A stretch of 64,000 nt of DNA from Zetaproteobacteria bacterium CG06_land_8_20_14_3_00_59_53 (GCA_002779605.1 PEWE01000010.1:1-64000); one strand, 5' to 3'; positions 1-9,358 are shown, numbered from the stretch's first letter. Translations and numbers: made by a program. Notes: a model not told the origin generated them from the letters alone.

Positions 1-90
1 AAGGTCATCAAACGCATGGCCTATGGGTTCCGCGATAACGAATACTTCTTCCTCAAAATCAAAGCCGCCTTTCCCGGACTTCCGCGATGA
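1..90 (+). CDS. Transposase C-terminus, ISL3-like (partial)
   Basis: An open frame enters from the left edge and stops at a TGA at 88-90, giving 29 residues that include RMAYGFRDNEYFFLKIKAAF. This resembles the extreme C-terminus of DDE transposases of the ISL3 group, where an aromatic 'AYGFRD..YF.LKI' block follows the last catalytic Glu. The catalytic residues lie outside the window, so the family rests on this tail alone. No terminal inverted repeat could be placed in the 80 bases between the stop and maf, so the right end of the element is undefined. Confidence 0.6.
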   Translation, partial: KVIKRMAYGFRDNEYFFLKIKAAFPGLPR

Positions 91-172
91 ACCTTTTTTA
101 TTGCCCCTGACCGGCCGGAACCAAGCGGATGGATTTGCCGGTTTTGATGGCTTAGTGCCATCTTTCAATCAA

Positions 173-760
173 CTACCGGGATATTGAGTCCTTGCGAAGC
201 GGATATAGCCACCCGGAAAGGGTGATCAGGGGCAGCCCCATCAGGGCCGTGGGATCGTCACCCTGCATGGATTCGAACAGGGCGATGCCAAGCGCTTCGG
301 ATTTGAAGCTGCCGGCGCAGTCATACGGCTGCTCGGCATGCAGATAGGCCTCGATCTCAACAGCGGACAGATTGCGGAACACGACCCGGTAGGACACACA
401 GGCATAGCGCTCCTCGCCGGCATGCAACAGCGCAAGTCCTGTCAGGAAATCCACAGGCTTAGCGGACAAAAAGGAAAGCTGCTCGAACGCCGCCTGATGA
501 TTGCCCGGTTTACCCAGCACGACATCGGCGCAAACGGCAAGCTGGTCGGAACCGATCACCGTGGATTCGGGATACCGGCGGGCAATGCTTGCCGCTTTAC
601 CCAGAGTGTTGTGGCGCACCAGTTCAGTGACCGGCATGGAACCCGGGAGGGCCTCGTCGAATTCAGGGGCGATACATTCAAACGGCAGACAAAGGCGCCG
701 CAGCAACTGCCTGCGATAGGGCGATGTCGAGGCAAGGATCAAACCTGCCTTACGATTCAC
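173..760 (-). CDS. maf: Maf family nucleotide pyrophosphatase (YceF-like)
   Basis: A 195-residue cytoplasmic Maf/HAM1-fold protein. Family members hydrolyse non-canonical nucleoside triphosphates; the YceF subgroup prefers 7-methyl-GTP. The signature [11 protein letters not shown] sits near residue 10, followed by VIGSDQLA, the KPG motif and [13 protein letters not shown] near the C-terminus. The start codon is GTG (758-760) and its GTGA overlaps the stop of the upstream yacG, which suggests translational coupling. The YceF assignment rather than YhdE is inferred from the SPYRR form of the first motif. It is the last gene of a zapD-yacG-maf run. Confidence 0.9.
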   Translation of the reverse strand: MNRKAGLILASTSPYRRQLLRRLCLPFECIAPEFDEALPGSMPVTELVRHNTLGKAASIARRYPESTVIGSDQLAVCADVVLGKPGNHQAAFEQLSFLSAKPVDFLTGLALLHAGEERYACVSYRVVFRNLSAVEIEAYLHAEQPYDCAGSFKSEALGIALFESMQGDDPTALMGLPLITLSGWLYPLRKDSISR

Positions 761-954
761 CGGCCCCCTTCCCCGTCACCTTCTGTGTCGTTCCACGATG
801 ACACCGGGTCTCCCGGAACACTGTAGTCGCCAGAGGCCCAGCGACCGAGATCGATCTGCTGGCAGCGCTTGCTGCAAAACGGCCGATAATCCGATGCCGG
901 ATCGACCAGGATACGGCACACAGGGCAGGGCCTGAAATCCTTTGTACCGCTCAT
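757..954 (-). CDS. yacG: DNA gyrase inhibitor YacG (zinc-binding)
   Basis: A 65-residue protein with the YacG zinc knuckle: CPVC near residue 9 and FCSKRC about 15 residues later, followed by the conserved [11 protein letters not shown] segment. E. coli YacG binds Zn through four Cys and inhibits GyrB. The ATG at 954-952 is chosen because it overlaps the zapD stop as ATGA and starts just before the first Cys pair; the longer open frame has no family support. The Asp/Glu/Gly-rich tail is typical. zapD-yacG adjacency is common in proteobacteria. Confidence 0.9.
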   Translation of the reverse strand: MSGTKDFRPCPVCRILVDPASDYRPFCSKRCQQIDLGRWASGDYSVPGDPVSSWNDTEGDGEGGR

Positions 955-1724
955 GCCACCGGCACCATCATGGCCTGATACGGCACATCCTGCTCGGCAG
1001 CCATCGCAGGCTTGCCCGGCTGCCAGCACTGAAAACGCAAACGGATCGCCATGCGATTGCCGGAAATATCCGGGATCAGACCGGCCAGCACCTGCTCGTG
1101 GGTAAGGCCTACGATCAACAGGCCGAATTCCTTGTCACGCTCCAGCCGGACATGGTCGCCACCGCCGACAGCAACCCGATGCTCCCAACCGACGAAATCG
1201 TGCAGCATGTCGTGCAGGCTCTTCACCGCCTCATGCAGCCCCTGCAAGCCATCGTGCAACACCTGCCGCCTCTCTTTGATGCTCCACAAGGTCGCTACGG
1301 CATGCGGCATATGACTCTGATGGCCGAGCCAGTCGTGCTTTTTCAGGCCGTTCAGCCAGGCATGAATCAGCGCATCCGAGGACAGCATCGCCATGGCCGG
1401 CTCGATGCCGTCGCGCAGGTTTCTTTCATGCCGCTCAAGCGTGGCACAGGAACGCATGATCTGCTCACAGTAACGCGGATGCTCTTTTGCCAGACTATCG
1501 AGATGCACTTGCATGCTCGATAAAAGCCCCGTCACATCGGCAAGGCCGGGCCGCCTGCCCTGCTCGGCGAACAGACTGATGCACAGATCGGCACAGGCCT
1601 GCAGCCACACATAGGGTTGATTCTCCACGTTGGCCTGCTCAAGGCAGGCAAGCGCATCGCGCACCTGCAGGAAACCCTGCATACGCGGGCTCAAGGGAAA
1701 AGAGAATCGAATCAACGGGGACAT
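951..1724 (-). CDS. zapD: Cell division protein ZapD
   Basis: A 257-residue protein matching ZapD (DUF1342, YacF), which binds the FtsZ C-terminus and bundles protofilaments at the division ring. E. coli ZapD is about 247 residues. The N-terminal half is helical. The C-terminal beta region carries the family pattern [16 protein letters not shown] followed by a VPYQ-type strand. The start is placed at [11 protein letters not shown], the usual ZapD opening; an upstream in-frame Met would add seven residues. The stop overlaps yacG, and the adjacency with yacG supports the call. Confidence 0.88.
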   Translation of the reverse strand: MSPLIRFSFPLSPRMQGFLQVRDALACLEQANVENQPYVWLQACADLCISLFAEQGRRPGLADVTGLLSSMQVHLDSLAKEHPRYCEQIMRSCATLERHERNLRDGIEPAMAMLSSDALIHAWLNGLKKHDWLGHQSHMPHAVATLWSIKERRQVLHDGLQGLHEAVKSLHDMLHDFVGWEHRVAVGGGDHVRLERDKEFGLLIVGLTHEQVLAGLIPDISGNRMAIRLRFQCWQPGKPAMAAEQDVPYQAMMVPVA

Positions 1725-1747
1725 GACTACCTGTGAAACCTGCAAAT

Positions 1748-1821
1748 TGGAGCGGGCAACGGGAATCGAACCCGTGTCACAAGCTTGGGAAGCTTGGGTA
1801 ATACCATTATACGATGCCCGC
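1748..1821 (-). tRNA. tRNA-Gly (anticodon CCC)
   Basis: The minus strand folds as a full cloverleaf. The acceptor stem is GCGGGCA with TGCCCGC, the anticodon stem CAAGC/GCTTG encloses loop TTCCCAA (anticodon CCC), the T arm contains GGTTCGATTCC, and CCA is encoded. The body resembles bacterial tRNA-Gly. It starts 23 bases downstream of the zapD start region and is read on the same strand. Confidence 0.95.
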
Positions 1822-2186
1822 CTGAATAAGGGCTCATGCTAGGAGCAAGCCGCCCGGCTGCAAGCCCGGACTTGTATGCCCTTTTGCATGTTGTCCGGAC
1901 TAGAAGTCCGCCAGCATTTTGTTCAGATCGGCCCCGATGATACCCGCCGCATAATCCGAGATATGATCCGAATAGCTGTACAACAAACGTCCGTTGCGCG
2001 ACGCCGGGCACGGCCGGATACCGCATCGCAAAGATTGGGTAGTGTATCGAATACCCTGATCCTGTCGGCCATCGATATCCGGACGGCACTTCAGATGGGA
2101 AAGATGCGGATGTCTGTTATGCAAGCAGTCTCGGCAGACTGGCCTTCAACAGGCCTCTCCCGACAGGCTTGAACAATACCTGCCCA
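1822..2186. other. Intergenic gap with one possible gene remnant
   Basis: These 365 bases between tRNA-Gly and the phosphatase hold no gene I recognise. On the minus strand a frame ending at a TAG at 1900-1902 finishes with a protein-like stretch (SYSDHISDYAAGIIGADLNK at about 1910-1970), whereas its upstream part looks like non-coding sequence. It may be the tail of a decayed gene. No promoter, terminator or repeat was convincing here. Confidence 0.3.
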
Positions 2187-2645
2187 TCATGACGAAACAC
2201 CAAACCGCTGCAACCAGAGACCGGCGAGCTGATTGATCTGATGATACACCTCATGGAACACCGAATCCGGCTTGCCGATCGGGTCCTCCACTGCTTCACC
2301 GTCATCAGGCTGGGAAAGCAGAAACACCTTGCCGAATGCAGTCGGCGAAATTCCCCCGATATGCCTACGCTGCCTGGCACTCATCACCAGCACGATGCCA
2401 GCACGTTGCAGATCCTCATTTTTCAGTTGAGCCGCATGATGCTCGGATAAATCGACACCGAATTCCTTCGCCACCTTGAGCGCGGACTGCGGCACAGGTT
2501 GCTTGCCGACATCCAGCAGGCCACGACTGAACACCTCGGCATACACACCTGCCTGCTCCAGCCTGTTGCGAAAAACGCCCTCGGCAAACGGGCTACGGCA
2601 CAGGTTGCCGGCGCAAACCACGAGTATCGGTGATGGAAGCATCAT
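2187..2645 (-). CDS. Low-molecular-weight protein-tyrosine phosphatase
   Basis: A 152-residue cytoplasmic LMW-PTP (Wzb/ArsC-like fold). The P-loop VCAGNLCRSPFAEG has the catalytic Cys and the CX5R pattern (CAGNLCRS), and the general-acid region is EDPIGKPD. These enzymes dephosphorylate tyrosine kinases of exopolysaccharide systems or act on small phosphates; no such kinase is nearby. The ATG at 2645 lies about ten bases after a GGGGAGGG ribosome-binding sequence. A TTG nine bases upstream lies too close to it, and an ATG at 2642 is also possible. It is last in the run downstream of dnaQ. Confidence 0.85.
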   Translation of the reverse strand: MMLPSPILVVCAGNLCRSPFAEGVFRNRLEQAGVYAEVFSRGLLDVGKQPVPQSALKVAKEFGVDLSEHHAAQLKNEDLQRAGIVLVMSARQRRHIGGISPTAFGKVFLLSQPDDGEAVEDPIGKPDSVFHEVYHQINQLAGLWLQRFGVSS

Positions 2646-2666
2646 GCCCTGCAATCCCTCCCCGCT

Positions 2667-3410
2667 TCAGTTCTGCGGCGCTTCAACCGGCAGCAACCAG
2701 ATCGCCTGGCCGCTCTCACGATGGATCCGCTCCAGCATCAGACGATGCGCCTGCATATCATCCTCCGCGACAGGCAATGCGGGACGCCGGGTAAGCGCTG
2801 CGGTTTCGGCCTTTTCGGCACGGCCACTGCTGGTTTCAGGCAGTTGCACAAAATTGGAGGCCGGAAACACCGTGGTTTCCACATCCAGAGAGAACTGGTT
2901 ACCTCCGGTCATGGCCAGATACATCTCGGCCAGCAGCTCGGCATCAAGCAATGCACCGTGCAGCGTGCGATGGCCGCGTTCCACATTGTAGCGGTCACAC
3001 AGGGCATCGAGGTTGTTGCGCTGCTGCGGGTGCCGCTTGCGCGCCACCTGCAGGGAATCGATCACCGGTATATCGGAGATATCCGGCAGGCCGGCCAGGC
3101 GCAGCTCATGCATCAGAAAGCCGAGATCGAAAGCGGCATTATGGATCACCAGCGTGGCATCCTTGATGAAATCGAGGAACTCCCCGCCGATATCGGCGAA
3201 GCGCGGCTTATCCCTCACATCCTTGTCGCTGATGCCATGGATACGCACCACCTCTTCGGGAATGTGGCGATCGGGATTCAGGTAATGATGGAAGACCTGC
3301 TTGCGATCGATCCGACGCTGCGACACACGAACCGCGCCGATTTCAACGATACGATCCCCGCTTAAGGGGGACAGGCCGGTGGTTTCTGTGTCCAGCATGA
3401 TGAGCTGCAT
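2667..3410 (-). CDS. dnaQ: DNA polymerase III epsilon subunit (3'-5' exonuclease)
   Basis: A 247-residue DEDDh exonuclease that proofreads for the replicase. Exo I is DTETTGLSP at residue 7 onward, Exo II is HNAAFDLGFL near residue 100, and Exo III is HGALLDAELLAEMY near residue 155 with the catalytic His. The C-terminal 70 residues form the alpha-binding tail seen in true epsilon subunits rather than short DEDD exonucleases. It follows the YhdP-like gene by 39 bases on the same strand. No rnhA, its frequent neighbour elsewhere, is present. Confidence 0.92.
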   Translation of the reverse strand: MQLIMLDTETTGLSPLSGDRIVEIGAVRVSQRRIDRKQVFHHYLNPDRHIPEEVVRIHGISDKDVRDKPRFADIGGEFLDFIKDATLVIHNAAFDLGFLMHELRLAGLPDISDIPVIDSLQVARKRHPQQRNNLDALCDRYNVERGHRTLHGALLDAELLAEMYLAMTGGNQFSLDVETTVFPASNFVQLPETSSGRAEKAETAALTRRPALPVAEDDMQAHRLMLERIHRESGQAIWLLPVEAPQN

Positions 3411-3449
3411 TGACGGAGTATAGGGAGTCAGACAGCTTTGAAAAGCGCC

Positions 3450-6400
3450 TCAGGGAAGTGCCGGAATGGCATCACCGGCAGCCTTTTTACCGGCATCGAA
3501 CCAGCGCCCCGGCAGACTGATCAACTGTTCCAGCAAGCCGGAGTCGGGCAGCCCGGCTGATTCTGCGCTGACCGCATCCACCCTGGCATCGTGCAAGGGA
3601 CCATTCACATGATACACCTTGCGAAACACGCTCTTGGCCGGACCGAGAATCACATCGCGCAGCAGCGGTATCATATTGATCAGCGCATCCAGGTTCTGCA
3701 GCGGCCTGACCGCGACATACAGATCGATCAGGCCGTCAGCCAGATTGAGACTTCCCTTGCCGGCCATATCCAGAGCCGAGGCGCGCATCGCCAGTTGCCT
3801 GATCTCAGCATTCTCTCCCTGCACGGATGCCTCAAGCTGTAAACGTTTGTACAGCATGCCGGGTCCGCTGATGTCCTTGCGGTTACCTGTCAGAAAACCC
3901 GGCAGATCGGCCAGACTCAACGCTGCAAGCAACTTGGTCATGGTGCCGCCTTCAAGGATACGTCCGTCGTCGGAACGCAGCCGCAGACGCCCCTGCATTT
4001 CATGCCACCACGGCATCCCTTCACGTACCACGCCACTCCCCGACCAGAGCGCGTGAACCGTACCGCCATCGAACAGTCGGGACGCATCCAGACGTTTGAT
4101 CACCTGACTGAAATCGCCGCTGATATCGGCAAAGCCGGTCCAGCGCAAACCACCGCCAGCTTCGGGATGCAGGGTACCGGACAGATTCATCTGCTGGCCC
4201 ATCGCCTGTGCTCCGAGATGCCTGATATCCACCCGGCCACCCGAACCGAGCTGGAAGAATGCCCTGACCTCGCGCATCGAGAACTGGGCTGCATCCAGCG
4301 CATCGGCCTCAAGCCGGCCCACACCCTGAGCTGCGGAAGCGAAATGCACCTTCACACCGCGAATGGACACTGCATCCCAGTGAATCCGTTTGAATTGACC
4401 GCGCAGCACCCATTTGCGTTGCGTCGCGCTGTTGTCCTGCAGCGCAGCAGTACGGGCCAGATCGGGAATATCTTTGGGCAGCGCGCGCTGGTCCAGAAAA
4501 TCGGAGTTCACATCGATCTCAAGCGGCGCATCGGAGGCATGATCAAGCGGCGCACGGATGGATAACGAGCCGCTATAGGCAGCCGCTTGCAAGGCGGTCA
4601 TGCGAAGCACGGCAAGCTCCGGACTTAATTCACCCGAACCGCTGACAAAGGGCCTGGCTCCGCTGCTTTGCAGCCGGCTTATGGTCAAGCCGTTCGCTGT
4701 CTTTTTTCCATTGGCTTGCAGAGCATAAGCCTCGCCGGTCTTTTTGCCCGACCCCAGCAGGCTGGCCCAGCCGGCATCCTTGAGATCCAGCTCAAACGAC
4801 CAGGGGGCTTTGTTTTGCAGGCCGTCGTAATGCAGCGACATCGTGTAGCGTCCGGCCGGTTCGTCGATCGGCATGCTGAAGCGTGTTGCCATGGCCGCAA
4901 AATCCCCGACCGAATCAAGCCGGAATCCGAGAATCTGCAATTCACCGGCGCTGGCATCGTTCAGCCGCATATCGAAATTCGCCTGCAGGCCTTCGTACTG
5001 GGCATCCATACCCTCAAAGCGCAAGCCCTTGCCTGCAGCCCAGAACAGGCTGCCGCCACCGAGCTGCACGGCACGCCCCATGATCTCTGTCTGCCAGGCG
5101 AGCGCAGGCGTCAGCTTTGCCTCACCCTTGTCAGGTGCTGACGCGAACATTGGCCAGGACAGCGCGAACTCGCCCTCGGCAGGAGCATCCTTCCACACCA
5201 CCTGCGGCAGAGGGTTGACCCCCATCCATGCCTCCAGACGACCGATATCAACCTGACCGACCCCCTTGATGTCGAACACCGGATGATCGAAATCGGCGAT
5301 CACGGCACTGCCATGCACCACCCCGGCCTGCAGCGGCAGATGCATGCTGCTTGCGCGGAATGCCAGCCCCTCTCCACTCAGGCTGACGGCTCCATCGTAA
5401 TGCATGAGTTCCTCACCGGCCGTCACCAGCGGCAGGGTGGCATCGGACAGGCTTACATCAACCTGCACATCACCGCGCTTGAGATCGGGCATGCCCGGCT
5501 TCTCCCAGGGGGAGGCCTGCGGCAGACGCACCTCTAACTTCAGGTTTCTCGCGGTTCCGGCCAGCCCCGCCAGCCAGTCACGCCAGCCCCCCTCGGCCAG
5601 CGGCATACCGAGCACCGCCAGCGAGGCCAGTTGCAATTCACCAGCCTGAGCCTGCATCTGCAGGCTGCCTTCGGCCCAGCGTCCGTGTGCCTCAAGACTG
5701 TTCGCACCGCTCTGCCAAAGCACTTCCTGCCAGTCGATGGCGAGAATATCGAGTGGATTGGCGAGTGGGCTTGCAGCGGCATGAAAAACCGCCTGCACAC
5801 GCGCCTTGTTAAAGGGCAGATGCGCACGACCATCGGCAGCCACCACCTCTGCGCCATCATCCGAGATGACATCGGCAAGCAGCTTCCAGGCGCTGCCATC
5901 GGCAGCCTTATCCAGTTGCAGGGTTGCGCCGAACGGCCCCCGGATGGAGTTACGCCAGGCCTCGGGAAGCCATAGCAGATTATCGAAGCGGGCTTGCACA
6001 TGCTCAGGCTGCAATTGTGCATTCCATGCAACATCAAGATTGAAGCCCGGCATCTGCATGCCGAGCGAGTTGTTCCCGGCATCCAGCAAGAGGTCGAGAT
6101 GCTCGAACCGGTTGCTGAAACCACCGTAGGTCAGGACAACAGTGGAGTCTTCGATACGCAGCAACCCTGAAGGCAGGGGAAAGCGCTCACCCGCAGCCGC
6201 CTTGGGGATATGCAGATCGATGCGGCCATGGCGCAGGCTTATACTGGTAGGGCGGATATCACCCTGCAGCAGATCCCAGGCGGAAAGCTTCACTGCCAGC
6301 TGTGCATCATCGACGGTGATGCGCTTTTCGGCACCGGCAAAGCTGATGCTTTCGGCATTCAGCCAGACATGCCCGGCCCATCGCCACGACAGATTACCGA

Positions 6401-6563
6401 GATGAAGATCAGCAAGCCCCAGCTGTTTGGCCAGCATGCCTTCCAGCTGTGGTCGCAACTCGTTCAGCGACGGTGCCTGCCAATAGGCCCATCCGCCGAG
6501 CAGGATAAGCAGCGCAAGAACAGCGATCAGGATTCGTCGGCATACCGCCAGAACGGATTTCAT
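3450..6563 (-). CDS. AsmA-like / YhdP-type envelope lipid-bridge protein
   Basis: A 1037-residue protein with one N-terminal membrane anchor (about residues 9-27) and a long periplasmic beta-rich body, typical of AsmA-like proteins (DUF3971/AsmA_2) such as YhdP and TamB. In E. coli these form bridges carrying phospholipid between inner and outer membranes; YhdP is about 1266 residues, so this one is shorter. The C-terminal segment with YHVNGPLHDARVDAV matches the end of the AsmA_2 domain. It lies 24 bases downstream of mlaC, in the same direction, tying it to lipid transport. Which of YhdP, YdbH or TamB it replaces is not certain. Confidence 0.75.
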   Translation of the reverse strand: MKSVLAVCRRILIAVLALLILLGGWAYWQAPSLNELRPQLEGMLAKQLGLADLHLGNLSWRWAGHVWLNAESISFAGAEKRITVDDAQLAVKLSAWDLLQGDIRPTSISLRHGRIDLHIPKAAAGERFPLPSGLLRIEDSTVVLTYGGFSNRFEHLDLLLDAGNNSLGMQMPGFNLDVAWNAQLQPEHVQARFDNLLWLPEAWRNSIRGPFGATLQLDKAADGSAWKLLADVISDDGAEVVAADGRAHLPFNKARVQAVFHAAASPLANPLDILAIDWQEVLWQSGANSLEAHGRWAEGSLQMQAQAGELQLASLAVLGMPLAEGGWRDWLAGLAGTARNLKLEVRLPQASPWEKPGMPDLKRGDVQVDVSLSDATLPLVTAGEELMHYDGAVSLSGEGLAFRASSMHLPLQAGVVHGSAVIADFDHPVFDIKGVGQVDIGRLEAWMGVNPLPQVVWKDAPAEGEFALSWPMFASAPDKGEAKLTPALAWQTEIMGRAVQLGGGSLFWAAGKGLRFEGMDAQYEGLQANFDMRLNDASAGELQILGFRLDSVGDFAAMATRFSMPIDEPAGRYTMSLHYDGLQNKAPWSFELDLKDAGWASLLGSGKKTGEAYALQANGKKTANGLTISRLQSSGARPFVSGSGELSPELAVLRMTALQAAAYSGSLSIRAPLDHASDAPLEIDVNSDFLDQRALPKDIPDLARTAALQDNSATQRKWVLRGQFKRIHWDAVSIRGVKVHFASAAQGVGRLEADALDAAQFSMREVRAFFQLGSGGRVDIRHLGAQAMGQQMNLSGTLHPEAGGGLRWTGFADISGDFSQVIKRLDASRLFDGGTVHALWSGSGVVREGMPWWHEMQGRLRLRSDDGRILEGGTMTKLLAALSLADLPGFLTGNRKDISGPGMLYKRLQLEASVQGENAEIRQLAMRASALDMAGKGSLNLADGLIDLYVAVRPLQNLDALINMIPLLRDVILGPAKSVFRKVYHVNGPLHDARVDAVSAESAGLPDSGLLEQLISLPGRWFDAGKKAAGDAIPALP

Positions 6564-6587
6564 ATCATGCCGGGACAGGCTCGGGAA

Positions 6588-7208
6588 TCAGCCCTTTTCC
6601 TCGGTCTGCATTCCGGCAACGCGTGCCTTGAGATCGGTCAGGAAACCTTCGACACCATCCTTGTTCACCGCGGCAGTGAAGTCGGTGCGGAAGGTGCTGA
6701 TCATGCTGATGCCTTCAACCTGGATATCATACACCCGCCAGCCGACTTCCTTGCTGACCAGCTTGTAGCGAACGGGGGTGCGCTTGTCGGCATCAACCAC
6801 ATCGGAATCAACGATGGCGATACGCCCCTTGATGAACTCCTCGCCGTATTCGACCGTCTGATTATGGAAGTCTGCAAGGCGGTTGCCGTAGGTCAACTCA
6901 AGCAACTGCTGGAACAAACCGACAAATTCGGCCTTCTGGTTCTCGCTCAGATCCTTCCAGGGTGCAGCCAGCGAACGCTTGGCCATTTCCTCGAAATCGA
7001 AATATTGGGAAACCGCCTTGCGGATACCCTCGCGATCCTGCTCGGACAAGGACTTCTGGTCCGCCCTTGCCTTGAGTACATCGATCACGCCGTTGACGGT
7101 AATCTCAACAGCCTGCTTCGGGCCGGTCTCACCGGCCGCACCCTGTACCGGGAACGGCAGGATCATCACAGCCAGCAGCGACATCACAACAAGCATCTTT
7201 TTGAACAT
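6588..7208 (-). CDS. mlaC: Phospholipid ABC transporter periplasmic protein MlaC
   Basis: A 206-residue MlaC/Ttg2D family protein that shuttles phospholipid across the periplasm between the MlaFEDB complex and the outer membrane. It has a signal peptide (KKMLVVMSLLAVMILPFPVQGA). The mature part has the family's MlaC features: YFDFEEMAKRSL near residue 65 and the GWRVYDIQVEGISMI segment near residue 160. The ATG at 7208 follows AAGGAG by six bases; the longer frame upstream is not used. The gene is fourth in mlaFEDC order. No mlaB is present here. Confidence 0.92.
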   Translation of the reverse strand: MFKKMLVVMSLLAVMILPFPVQGAAGETGPKQAVEITVNGVIDVLKARADQKSLSEQDREGIRKAVSQYFDFEEMAKRSLAAPWKDLSENQKAEFVGLFQQLLELTYGNRLADFHNQTVEYGEEFIKGRIAIVDSDVVDADKRTPVRYKLVSKEVGWRVYDIQVEGISMISTFRTDFTAAVNKDGVEGFLTDLKARVAGMQTEEKG

Positions 7209-7306
7209 CGGTTTCTCCTTGGTTGAAAGCATTACATTGGAATCTAAAGAAGGGGTATACAGCCAAGAAGCGGACAGATTCCCCCTGCGGTGCACAATCA
7301 GCGGCT

Positions 7307-7759
7307 CTACTTGCCCGAGCCGTCAAAGATATATTTGGAAACAAGGTCCTCAAGATTGATGGCCGGCTCTGTCTCCTCGATAGAATCGCCATCCTTGAGG
7401 AGAACGTCATCACCGCCCTGACCGACGCGGATAAATCTGTCGCCGATAATACCTTTGGTGCGGATCGAGGCGATGGCATCGGAGGTTATTTTGATATTGT
7501 CATTGATGCGCATGCTGATCTGGGCACGGTCGCGTTCGTTCAGATGCACATCATCCACACGCCCGACCACGACACCGGCGATCATCACATCGGCACCGGC
7601 ACGCACACCACCGACATCATCGAACACGGCGGTCAGATGATATCCCGAGGTCCCCAGACCTCCGACCTCGCCGAGCTTCAGTGCCATATAGAACATGCCG
7701 GCCAGTCCGACAAACACGAACAGGCCGACGGTGATTTCGATTCGCTTGTATTCAGTCAT
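7307..7759 (-). CDS. mlaD: Phospholipid transporter MCE-domain protein MlaD
   Basis: A 150-residue protein with one N-terminal transmembrane helix (about residues 8-27) and a single MCE domain (about 38-115, including GGVRAGADVMIAGVVVGRV and GIIGDRFIRV). MlaD forms a hexameric ring on MlaE through which phospholipid passes. The length is close to E. coli MlaD (183) with a shorter C-terminal tail. A TGGAG sequence sits eight bases before the ATG. It lies between mlaE and mlaC, with a gap of 98 bases to mlaC. Confidence 0.93.
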   Translation of the reverse strand: MTEYKRIEITVGLFVFVGLAGMFYMALKLGEVGGLGTSGYHLTAVFDDVGGVRAGADVMIAGVVVGRVDDVHLNERDRAQISMRINDNIKITSDAIASIRTKGIIGDRFIRVGQGGDDVLLKDGDSIEETEPAINLEDLVSKYIFDGSGK

Positions 7760-7772
7760 AGTCTTGCTCCAG

Positions 7773-8552
7773 TCACAGGAAAAACGATGTCAGGATATAG
7801 TCGAGCATCAGGATGCCGACAGAGGAAAGCACCACGGCCTGCGTCGTGGCCTTGCCCACGCCTTCGGTGGTCGGTGTGGCGCGATAGCCGATATAGGTAC
7901 AGATCACGCCGATCAGGAAACCGAAGGCCACGGCCTTGATCCAGCCTGTATTCAGATCATGGGTGGTCACCTTGGCCTGCATTTCGGCAATGAACGCACC
8001 CGGATTCACACCGAGCAACTCCACGCCGACCACATAGCCTGCACCCATGCCGATCAGATCGAACAGTGCGATGAGCAGCGGCAGCACCAGGGTTGCGGCG
8101 ATAATGCGCGGCATGATGATTCTGGCCCGTGGATTCACCGCCATCATCTCCAGCGCATCGATCTGCTCGGTGACGCGCATGATGCCGATCTCGGCGGTGA
8201 TCGCGGAACCTGCGCGCGCGGTCAGCATCATGGCACCCAGCACAGGGCCCAGTTCGCGGATGATGGCCAGCGCGATGCCCGCACCGAGCATGGATTCGGA
8301 GCCGAACTTGGCCAGCGTGTAATAGCCCTGTAGTGCCAGCACCATGCCGGTGAAGGCACCGGTCAGCGCAATGATCACCAGCGAGCCGACGCCGATATTG
8401 AACATCTGGATGACGATATGCCTGCCCTGCCATGGACGCGCGGACAACAGACCGAGCGAGGCACCGCTCAGGCTGGCCGCATCACCGAGCCTTGAGACCA
8501 TCGTCAGAAAACCGCGGCCAAGGCGGCCGAACATGGTCACAGCCGCATTCAT
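7773..8552 (-). CDS. mlaE: Phospholipid ABC transporter permease MlaE
   Basis: A 259-residue MlaE permease (DUF140) with about five or six membrane segments. It shows the family signatures GMVLALQGYYTLAKFG and the conserved EIGIMRVTEQIDALEMM coupling stretch that contacts the ATPase. Its start overlaps the mlaF stop as ATGA. With MlaF and MlaD it forms the inner-membrane complex that moves phospholipid to or from MlaC. Confidence 0.94.
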   Translation of the reverse strand: MNAAVTMFGRLGRGFLTMVSRLGDAASLSGASLGLLSARPWQGRHIVIQMFNIGVGSLVIIALTGAFTGMVLALQGYYTLAKFGSESMLGAGIALAIIRELGPVLGAMMLTARAGSAITAEIGIMRVTEQIDALEMMAVNPRARIIMPRIIAATLVLPLLIALFDLIGMGAGYVVGVELLGVNPGAFIAEMQAKVTTHDLNTGWIKAVAFGFLIGVICTYIGYRATPTTEGVGKATTQAVVLSSVGILMLDYILTSFFL

Positions 8553-9358
8553 GCGCCCATCCTCACTGTGCCCGGCTTGTGCAGCAGGTCATCGACATAA
8601 CTCGTGGAACTGCGCGAAAACGGAATCGGTCCATCCGGGCTGCCCTCGATGAACTGACGCACGCGTGCATCCTCGCTGTGCCGGATATCATCGGCACTGC
8701 CCTCGGCGATCACCTTGCCCTGCCAGAGCAGCACCACATAATCGGCGATGCGCAATCCCGCCTCGACATCATGCGTCACCACCACCGAGGTGTGATGCGA
8801 CTTGATGCTCAGATCGTGGATCAGCGAGGTGATGACGCCTGCGGAAATCGGATCAAGGCCCGAAGTCGGTTCGTCGAAGAAGATGATTTCGGGGTCCATG
8901 GCCATGGCACGCGCCAGAGCGACACGCTTGGCCATACCACCGGAAAGTTCGGAAGGCATCAGATTCTCCATGCCGCGCAGGCCGACCTGTTCCAGCTTCA
9001 TGGTCACGATGGTGCGGATGATATCCTCGTCCAGATCGCTGTGTTCGTGCAGCGTGAAAGCAACATTGTCGTACACATTCAGCGAATTGAGCAGTGCCGA
9101 ATACTGGAACACCATGCCCATCGTCTGCCGCAACTGATACAAACGGGGCCGCGGCATGTGGATGAAATCCTCGTCACCGTAGTGGATCTCGCCACTGGTC
9201 GGCTCTTCGAGGCCGGCGATCAGGCGCAGCAGTGTGGTCTTGCCGGAACCGGAACCACCCATGATGACGGTTGTTTTATGCGCGCGCACATGGATATCCA
9301 CGCCATTCAGCGCGGCAGCATCTCCGAACATCTTTGTCAGCGCCTTGCAGCGGATCAT
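8549..9358 (-). CDS. mlaF: Phospholipid ABC transporter ATPase MlaF
   Basis: A 269-residue ABC ATPase. Walker A is GGSGSGKTTLL near residue 38, the signature is ELSGGMAKRVALARAMAMDP near residue 140, Walker B is EIIFFDEPTSGLDP, and the H-loop is VVTHD. A C-terminal extension past residue 240 is typical of MlaF. The ATG at 9358 is chosen: it lies nine bases after AGGAAGG, whereas a TTG at 9367 abuts that ribosome site. This is the first gene of the mla block and is divergent from ilvE. Confidence 0.93.
   Translation of the reverse strand: MIRCKALTKMFGDAAALNGVDIHVRAHKTTVIMGGSGSGKTTLLRLIAGLEEPTSGEIHYGDEDFIHMPRPRLYQLRQTMGMVFQYSALLNSLNVYDNVAFTLHEHSDLDEDIIRTIVTMKLEQVGLRGMENLMPSELSGGMAKRVALARAMAMDPEIIFFDEPTSGLDPISAGVITSLIHDLSIKSHHTSVVVTHDVEAGLRIADYVVLLWQGKVIAEGSADDIRHSEDARVRQFIEGSPDGPIPFSRSSTSYVDDLLHKPGTVRMGA

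Noticed and set aside
1748..1821. tRNA-Gly with anticodon TCC
   Set aside because: The 5-bp anticodon stem CAAGC/GCTTG places CCC, not TCC, in the loop.
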